Assembly: GCF_014203665.1 (NCBI RefSeq)
Contig: NZ_JACHJN010000003.1
Span: 1 to 64,000, forward strand
DNA length: 64,000 bases
Reading direction: 5' to 3'
Source of the DNA: Saccharothrix tamanrassetensis
GTDB lineage: Bacteria > Actinomycetota > Actinomycetes > Mycobacteriales > Pseudonocardiaceae
Both the position numbers and the translations under genes were made by a program. Under the pieces are notes generated by a model. The model saw nothing but the letters and a program-made list of their open reading frames with translations. It was not told the origin of the DNA and ran no database searches. This document shows positions 58,988 through 64,000 of this stretch, one piece after another (position 1 is the stretch's first letter; every line of letters begins with the position of its first letter).

Positions 58988-59386
58988 ATGTACGACTCCG
59001 CTGGACTCCAGGTGCTCTCCCGCGAGGAGTGCTTGCACCTGCTGGGCACGATGGCCGTCGGGAGGCTCGTCTTCACCGACAAGGCGCTGCCGGTCGTGCA
59101 CCCGGTCGTGTACGTCCTGGACGGGGAGTCGGTCGTGCTGCGGGTGCCCGACGGCAGCCTGGCGCTGGTCGCGCGGGACACCATCGTGGCGTTCCAGATC
59201 GACGACGTGGAGCCCGACCTGTCCAAGGGCTGGTCGGTGATGGCCGTCGGGCACGTCACCGAGGCGGTCGACGAGCCGGTGCTGTCCAGGCTGCGGCAGC
59301 TGCCGCTGGCCTCCCGGGGCATGGCGGGCGAGGACCACTTCCTGCTGGTGGCCCTGGAGGTGTTGTCCGGCCGTCGCATCCCCTGA
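58988..59386 (+). CDS. Pyridoxamine 5'-phosphate oxidase-like flavin/F420-binding protein
   Basis: A 132-residue split-barrel protein: LSREECLHLLGTMAVGRLVF at the start, ALPVVHPVVYVLDGESVVLR, then SVMAVGHVTEAVDEP. Such proteins bind FMN, F420 or haem, and in actinobacteria they are often encoded with DevS/DevR systems, as here. ATG at 58988. The histidine kinase gene follows 46 nt downstream. Confidence 0.88.
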   Translation: MYDSAGLQVLSREECLHLLGTMAVGRLVFTDKALPVVHPVVYVLDGESVVLRVPDGSLALVARDTIVAFQIDDVEPDLSKGWSVMAVGHVTEAVDEPVLSRLRQLPLASRGMAGEDHFLLVALEVLSGRRIP

Positions 59387-59432
59387 GCGGAGGCGCTAGC
59401 CTCGGATCCTCCCTGGTTGGAGGGTGGGTCGG

Positions 59433-60995
59433 TTGGCTGGTTCCCCGGATTCGAGCGCGCGGCTGAACGGGCTGCTGCGCGAGCTGACCGACCGGACCGC
59501 CGAGGTGATCGGCTCCCAGGAGCGGATGCAGCGGCTGCTCGGCGCGGTGGTCTCACTGGCCAGCGACCTGTCCCTGCCCGACGTGCTGCGCCGCATCGTG
59601 GAGTCGTCGTGCAGCCTGGTCGGCGCGCGGTACGGGGCGCTGGCCGTGGTCGGCCCGAACCGCCGGCTGCTGGAGTTCACCTACGGCGACGAGCGGCACC
59701 ACACCCGGTTCGAGGGGACCGCGTTCGACCCGTCCGCACCGGGTTTCCTGGGCGTGCCGGTGCACGTCCGGGGCGAGGTCTTCGGCAACCTGTACCTCAC
59801 CGACAAGGAGAACGGGGCCGACTTCACCCGCGCCGACCAGGAGGTCGTCGTGGCCGTCGCGGCGGCGGCCGGCATCGCGATCGAGAACGCCCGGCTGTAC
59901 GAGCAGTCCCGCCAGCGCGAGGTGTGGCTGCGGGCGTCCAACGAGGTGACGAACGCGCTGCTCACCGGTACGCCGGACCGGGACGCGCTGCGGCTGGTGG
60001 CGGTGCGGGCGCGGTTGGCCGCCGACGGGGTGAACGCGGTGCTGGCGCTGCCCGACACGCAGGGGGAGTTGGCCGTCCGCGTCATGGACGGTGAACTGCG
60101 CGGGTTCACGGTGTCGCGCGAGGGCAGCGCGAGCCGCGAGGTCTTCGCGACCGGCCGGACGAAGGTCCTGGACGGGTTGCCCGGTCACTTCGACCGCATC
60201 GGCCCGGTGGTGATCGTGCCGTTGGCGGCGGGGGAGCGGATCCTCGGCGTGCTGATGGTCGCGCGGTCGCGGGACCACCACCCGTTCGACGCGTCCGACG
60301 TGGCGCTGGTCGAGTCGTTCGCCCGCCAGGCCGCGCTGATCCTGGAGTTCACCCGGGCCACCGGGGCCGGTCGGCGGCTGGCGGTGCTGGAGGACCGCGA
60401 CCGGATCGCCCGCGACCTGCACGACCTGGTGGTGCAGCGGCTGTTCGGGCTGGGGCTGGGGCTGCAGGGCTTGAACGGCCTGGTCGAGCAGCCCCTGGTG
60501 GCTCAGCGACTGGCCGACTTCGTGACCGAGGTCGACCAGACCATCCGCGAGATCCGGCGCACGATCTTCTCCCTCCAGGAGCCGCTCGCCGGCACGGCCG
60601 GCCTGCGCGCCCAACTGCTGCGGATCGTGCAGGACTCCAGTCGGCTGCTCGGGTTCGAGCCCGTGCTGCTGACCGACGGCCCGGTCGACTCGCTGGTGCC
60701 CGACCACGTGCGCCCGGACCTGCTGGCCACGTTGCGGGAGGCGCTCGCGAACGCGGCCCGGCACGCGTCCGCGAAGAAGGTCGAAGTGCAGGTGATGGTG
60801 GACCGGGAAGCCACCGAACTGCACCTGGTGGTGTCCGACGACGGCGACGGCCTGCCGGACGGGCGCGCCCGCCACACCGGGGGGTTGGTCAACATGGCCG
60901 CGCGGGCCGCGCGGTGGGACGGTAGCTGCAAGGTTCACTCGGAAGTGGGCAAGGGTGTAACGGTGACGTGGTCCGTGCCGTTGGTATCGGGGTAG
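59433..60995 (+). CDS. GAF-domain sensor histidine kinase (DevS/DosT-like)
   Basis: About 520 residues. The order is N-terminal helix, GAF domain 1 (about 45-190, with GARYGALAVVG and FGNLYLTDKENGADFTRAD), GAF domain 2 (about 205-310), HisKA_3 with phospho-His330 in DRIARDLHDLVVQRL, and C-terminal HATPase (DLLATLREALANAARHA; VVSDDGDGLPD). It is NarL-type and DevS-like, so gas or redox sensing is plausible, but a haem ligand cannot be assigned by eye. TTG 59433 fits GGAGG spacing better than GTG 59424. Its response regulator follows 9 nt later. Confidence 0.9.
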   Translation: MAGSPDSSARLNGLLRELTDRTAEVIGSQERMQRLLGAVVSLASDLSLPDVLRRIVESSCSLVGARYGALAVVGPNRRLLEFTYGDERHHTRFEGTAFDPSAPGFLGVPVHVRGEVFGNLYLTDKENGADFTRADQEVVVAVAAAAGIAIENARLYEQSRQREVWLRASNEVTNALLTGTPDRDALRLVAVRARLAADGVNAVLALPDTQGELAVRVMDGELRGFTVSREGSASREVFATGRTKVLDGLPGHFDRIGPVVIVPLAAGERILGVLMVARSRDHHPFDASDVALVESFARQAALILEFTRATGAGRRLAVLEDRDRIARDLHDLVVQRLFGLGLGLQGLNGLVEQPLVAQRLADFVTEVDQTIREIRRTIFSLQEPLAGTAGLRAQLLRIVQDSSRLLGFEPVLLTDGPVDSLVPDHVRPDLLATLREALANAARHASAKKVEVQVMVDREATELHLVVSDDGDGLPDGRARHTGGLVNMAARAARWDGSCKVHSEVGKGVTVTWSVPLVSG

Positions 60996-61004
60996 GGAGG
61001 ATTC

Positions 61005-61658
61005 ATGTCCATCTCGGTGCTGCTCGTCGACGACCACGAGATCGTGCGGCGTGGTCTACACCAACTGCTCGACGTCGAGTCGGACATCGAGGTCGTCGGC
61101 GAAGCGGAGAGCGCGGCGGCAGCCATCGCCGCCGCTGCCGAGCACCGACCCGACGTGGCCGTGATCGACGTGCGGCTCCCCGACGGCGACGGCGTGACCG
61201 TGTGCCGTGAGATCCGGTCCGTGGTCCAGCCCCCGCCCGCTTGCCTGATGCTCACGTCGTACTCGGACGACGAGGCCTTGTTCGGCGCGATCATGGCCGG
61301 TGCCGCCGGCTACATGTTGAAGCAGGTGTCCGGAAATGACCTGGTCTCGGCCATCCGAACGCTCGCGGCCGGCGGCTCGCTACTGCACTCCGGCGTCACT
61401 GCCACTGTGCTGCAACGGCTGCGCGGGGGCCCGGTGGAGGATCCGCGATATGCGGCCCTGAGCCCTCAGGAACGCCGGATCCTCGACCTCATCGCCGAGG
61501 GCCTGACCAACCGGCAGATCGCCCAACGCCTCTACCTCGCCGAGAAGACCGTGAAGAACTACGTCTCTTCCCTGCTGCACAAGTTGGGGTTCGACCGCCG
61601 CACCGAAGCCGGCGTCTATGCCGCTCGCAGGCGCCAATCCGGTGCCTCCGGCCTTTGA
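61005..61658 (+). CDS. NarL/DevR-type response regulator
   Basis: A 217-residue regulator with a receiver domain (acidic pair VDDHE at the start, phospho-acceptor Asp55 in VIDVRLPDGDG, LTSYSDD, GYMLKQ) and a C-terminal LuxR HTH (LSPQERRILDLIAEGLTNRQ, then KTVKNYVSSLLHKLG). It resembles DevR/DosR. ATG with GGGAGG upstream, 9 nt after its kinase. Repeat copy C follows its 3' end. Confidence 0.93.
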   Translation: MSISVLLVDDHEIVRRGLHQLLDVESDIEVVGEAESAAAAIAAAAEHRPDVAVIDVRLPDGDGVTVCREIRSVVQPPPACLMLTSYSDDEALFGAIMAGAAGYMLKQVSGNDLVSAIRTLAAGGSLLHSGVTATVLQRLRGGPVEDPRYAALSPQERRILDLIAEGLTNRQIAQRLYLAEKTVKNYVSSLLHKLGFDRRTEAGVYAARRRQSGASGL

Positions 61659-61700
61659 GCACAGCCTTCGGCCTTTACTTGGGCGCCCGCTCCGGCACTG

Positions 61701-62179
61701 CGCGGCCCCGCGCACACCTCCGGTCGGGCTGTGTGTCATCCCCGTACGGCCTGCGCGCAGCGAACCGCGCTTGTCTTGGGGGTGCAAGCACGCTTTTCGC
61801 TTGCACCCCCAAGACGAGGGTGGTTGTCTTTTGACCAGGCCGTACGGGGATGACACACAGCCTGCTGCTCGTATCTTTCAAGGCTTTGGTTTTGTGGGAT
61901 CCTTGGTGGTCTGCCCGTCCGGCGAGGACGCTTTTCTTCTTTTAGTGGGATCGGTCAGCGACTTGGTTTCGGGTCGCTTTAGCTTTCAGACTAAAAACCA
62001 AAAGCGACGCTCGCCGCTTGGCAGACCTCCGGGGAGGAAAAACGGAAGGGCGTCGTGTTCTCCCCGCATGGCCTGTCAAAGACGACCGCACTTGTCCAGG
62101 TAGTGCAAGCGGTGAAGCGTGCTTGCACTACCTGGACAAGTGCGGTAGCCCTGCGGGCAGGCCATACGGGGAGAACACG
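61701..62179. repeat. Composite palindromic intergenic repeat, copy C (complete, two modules)
   Basis: Left module: outer arms 61727-61752 and 61837-61862 pair perfectly over 26 bp. Its inner stem 61770-61789 with 61799-61818 has 19 of 20 pairs, one of them changed to G-T relative to copy A. Core: 61896-61935 and about 61985-62045, related to each other in inverted orientation. Right module: outer arms 62054-62075 and 62158-62179; inner stem 62091-62110 with 62121-62140 pairs perfectly over 20 bp but differs in sequence from copy A at matching positions in both arms. The core to right outer arm is almost identical to copy A 210-320. It lies between convergent devR-like and peptidase genes. 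Confidence 0.9.
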
Positions 62180-62222
62180 AGGCCACAGTGCTGTGCAGGG
62201 TGTGCACGGCGCTGTGGCCTCG
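62178..62222 (-). terminator. Hairpin adjoining repeat copy C
   Basis: CGAGGCCACAG (62178-62188) pairs perfectly with 62212-62222 over 11 bp, 11 nt beyond the stop of the minus-strand peptidase gene. It is separate from the repeat modules and probably that gene's terminator. Confidence 0.6.
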
Positions 62223-62232
62223 TGGGTCGTGG

Positions 62233-63765
62233 TCAGAGCCAGCCGGAGGCGAGGCTGGGTTGTGCGTTGAACGTGGTGCTCGTGGGGTCGGGTAGGGGCA
62301 TTCCCGGGCACGTGACGTCCTTGGGCGGGACCTTGCCGTCCACGATGAAGGACTCGACCAGGTCGTCCACGCACGGGTTGCCGAAGCCGTAGATGCCGTG
62401 GTCGCCTTCGTCGGCGACGGTGATCATGCGGGAGTCGGCGAACTTCTCGTGTGCCCGTTGTGCGCCTTCGAGCGGGGTTGCCGGGTCGCGGACGGACTGG
62501 ACCATGAGCACGGGCGGTACGCCCTTGCCGGTCGGGGTTTTCAGGTGCAGGGGCGGACGGTCCCAGAAGGCGCACGGCGCCAGGATTTGGTAGTAGCCGA
62601 TCAGCGGGTACTGCTTGCCGAGGCGTTCCGCCTCCCTGGCCAGGTACTCACGGCCACCTTTGAACCTGGTGTCGTTGCACGCGATGCTGTACAGGGTCGC
62701 GTTCGGGGCGTCGGGGTAGCGGACGTCCGCTGTGCCTGCCGCGGCCTGGTCGGAGGCCTGACTGGCCCTGGAGAACGTGGCTGCCGCGGACGGGAAGGCC
62801 TGCTTGCTGTACTGCGCCCGCACCAGGGTCAGGTCGAGGGCCACGCCGTCGAACACCCCGCCGTCCGGGAGCTGGATCGGGTTCTCGGCCAGCTTGGCGC
62901 GGGTTTCCTCGTACTTCCGGCGGACCTGCTCGCCGGTCGTGCCGAGGTGGTAGAGGCTGTCGTACTTCGCCACCCAGGGCAGGAAGTCGACGCGGAAGCG
63001 GCGTTCGAAGCCACGCCCGAACTCGTCGAAGATGTCCTGGAACGTGGTGGTGAACTCGGCGTTCGAGTCGAGCACGAACTTGTCGACGCGGTTCGGGAAG
63101 TAGGTGGCGTAGTAGGCGCCCATCCAGGTGCCGCCCGAGTAGCCGATCCAGCTGATCTTCTCCCGGCCGAGCAGGTGGCGCAGCAGGTCCAGGTCCTTCA
63201 CGGTCTGCTCGGTGTTCACCACCTTGTCGAACTCGCCGCTGCGCTGCTGGCAGGCGGCGGCTTGCAGCTCCGCGCCGTCGTAGATCAGCTCCACGTTCGC
63301 CCGGCTGCGGTCGCGGGGGTCGGCGAGGCTCAGGAAGTCGAAGTTCGCGCACGTCACGTTGGTGCTGGCACCGGTGCCGCGCGGGTCGATGCCGATGATC
63401 TCGAAGTTGTCCACGAGCTTCGACCGGCCCTGGTAGATGGCGGGCAGCAGCCTGCCCGGCCCGCCCGGTCCACCGGGGTTGGTCAGCACGCTGCCCTTGG
63501 CCTGACCGCTCTTGGGCTTGAGGCGGCTCACCGCGATGGTGATGGTCTTGCCGTTGCGCGGTGCCCGCCAGTCCTGCGGGGCGGTGAACGTGCCGCACTC
63601 CAGGGCCGGCACGCCGAGGTCGGTGCACGGCCCCCAGGCGATCGTCTGAGTGAAGTGCGGACTCGCCTGGGCCTGGGCCTCTCCCTCGGCCTGGGCCTGG
63701 GCCACGGCCGGCAGTGCGGCCGCCGCGAGCAGGGCGCTGGACACGGCTAATAGCAGTCTTCGCAT
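62233..63765 (-). CDS. Secreted alpha/beta hydrolase, tripeptidyl aminopeptidase-like
   Basis: A 510-residue exported hydrolase. The signal peptide (MRRLLLAVSSALLAAAALPA, then VAQAQA) is followed by VLTNPGGPGGPGR for the oxyanion hole, nucleophile elbow IGYSGGTWMG, and C-terminal SVRDPATP (Asp) and EGDHGIYG (His). This is the layout of Streptomyces SlpD/SlpE/Tap peptidases, which remove tripeptides from exported proteins. ATG with GGAGGGGG upstream. It is convergent with the response regulator gene across repeat copy C. Confidence 0.9.
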   Translation of the reverse strand: MRRLLLAVSSALLAAAALPAVAQAQAEGEAQAQASPHFTQTIAWGPCTDLGVPALECGTFTAPQDWRAPRNGKTITIAVSRLKPKSGQAKGSVLTNPGGPGGPGRLLPAIYQGRSKLVDNFEIIGIDPRGTGASTNVTCANFDFLSLADPRDRSRANVELIYDGAELQAAACQQRSGEFDKVVNTEQTVKDLDLLRHLLGREKISWIGYSGGTWMGAYYATYFPNRVDKFVLDSNAEFTTTFQDIFDEFGRGFERRFRVDFLPWVAKYDSLYHLGTTGEQVRRKYEETRAKLAENPIQLPDGGVFDGVALDLTLVRAQYSKQAFPSAAATFSRASQASDQAAAGTADVRYPDAPNATLYSIACNDTRFKGGREYLAREAERLGKQYPLIGYYQILAPCAFWDRPPLHLKTPTGKGVPPVLMVQSVRDPATPLEGAQRAHEKFADSRMITVADEGDHGIYGFGNPCVDDLVESFIVDGKVPPKDVTCPGMPLPDPTSTTFNAQPSLASGWL

Positions 63766-63893
63766 GGATCCCCCTCCAGTCGTGGCACCACCTCATCGGT
63801 GCGGCGGGGTCGGCGGCAACCGCACAAAGACTGGTGTTCGGGTCTACGAAAGCACTACGCCAGTCGGAGCCCGGGGAAAGTAAGGTCGGCGGG

Positions 63894-64000
63894 GTGGGGA
63901 TATTCCGGAGGAAGCGGCCTGCCGCGGTCGCGCGTGAGGTCGTGCGGGACCACACCTACGACGACGCGATCCTGGACATCGCGGCAGAGGAGATGGATGC
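63894..64000 (+). CDS. Start of an unidentified protein (cut by window end)
   Basis: A frame from GTG 63894 opening MGIFRRKRPAAVAREVVRD runs to the window end (35 codons). Basic N-terminus and helical character; too little remains to name a family. It is divergent from the secreted peptidase gene across 128 bp. Confidence 0.4.
   Translation, partial: MGIFRRKRPAAVAREVVRDHTYDDAILDIAAEEMD

Overview
The window is high-GC actinobacterial chromosome. Many starts are GTG or TTG, start sites carry GGAGG-type ribosome binding sites, and lipoproteins, NucS, WecA and DevS/DevR-type proteins are present. Gene order in the first third follows the rpmE-prfA-prmC-sua5-wecA-atpIBEFHAGDC-DUF2550-cobalamin adenosyltransferase-murA block known from Mycobacterium and other Actinobacteria. 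Protein flavour and the ethylmalonyl-CoA genes suggest a Pseudonocardiales member (Saccharothrix, Lentzea or Actinosynnema type). This is inference from gene content; no database search was possible.

Layout. 1-8.4 kb: a composite palindromic repeat, a small membrane protein, rpmE, prfA, two inserted metabolic genes (acyl-CoA thioesterase/BAAT-like, dihydrolipoyl dehydrogenase), prmC, a second repeat copy, sua5 and wecA. 8.5-18.1 kb: the F-type ATP synthase genes. A strong terminator, an IclR regulator and a decayed MFS transporter separate atpD from atpC. 18.4-24.1 kb: an ABC-2 exporter, cobalamin adenosyltransferase, MurA with Asp in place of the catalytic Cys, a DUF2975/XRE pair with a leaderless-type promoter, and a DinB-like protein. 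24.2-34.7 kb: MeaA (ethylmalonyl-CoA mutase type), an isochorismatase-like hydrolase divergent from a GlxA-type regulator, a lipoprotein, an enoyl-CoA hydratase-like protein, a permease-Nudix-GNAT operon, NucS and an unrecognised membrane protein operon. 35-47.5 kb: a sodium/solute symporter, DUF3558 lipoproteins, an aldehyde dehydrogenase, DhaKLM and a tandem-fused 3-hydroxyacyl-CoA dehydrogenase. 47.5-53.6 kb: a membrane NACHT NTPase, two alpha/beta hydrolases, a GNAT and a DivIVA-domain coiled-coil protein. 53.7-58 kb: crotonyl-CoA carboxylase/reductase, methylmalonyl-CoA epimerase, thiolase and MeaB. 58-64 kb: arylamine N-acetyltransferase, a flavin-binding protein with a DevS/DevR-like two-component pair, the third repeat copy, and a secreted tripeptidyl-aminopeptidase-like hydrolase.

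How genes work together. Thiolase, 3-hydroxybutyryl-CoA dehydrogenase, Ccr, epimerase, MeaA-type mutase, MeaB chaperone and the adenosyltransferase that makes its B12 cofactor supply most of an ethylmalonyl-CoA (acetyl-CoA assimilation) route, scattered over 37 kb. A 16-bp palindrome of the form GYTACnG-NN-CnGTAAC, or a degenerate version, lies just upstream of five of these or related genes (meaA, an aldehyde dehydrogenase, the fused dehydrogenase, ccr, thiolase/epimerase). This predicts one regulon under one repressor, which is not encoded here.

The most unusual structure is a family of intergenic composite palindromes (1-406, 6011-6262, 61701-62179). Each module has a conserved outer stem, a conserved asymmetric internal loop and a 20-bp inner stem. 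The inner-stem sequence differs between modules while both arms stay complementary. In the full-length copies two modules face each other around a conserved core. I know of no description of this element.
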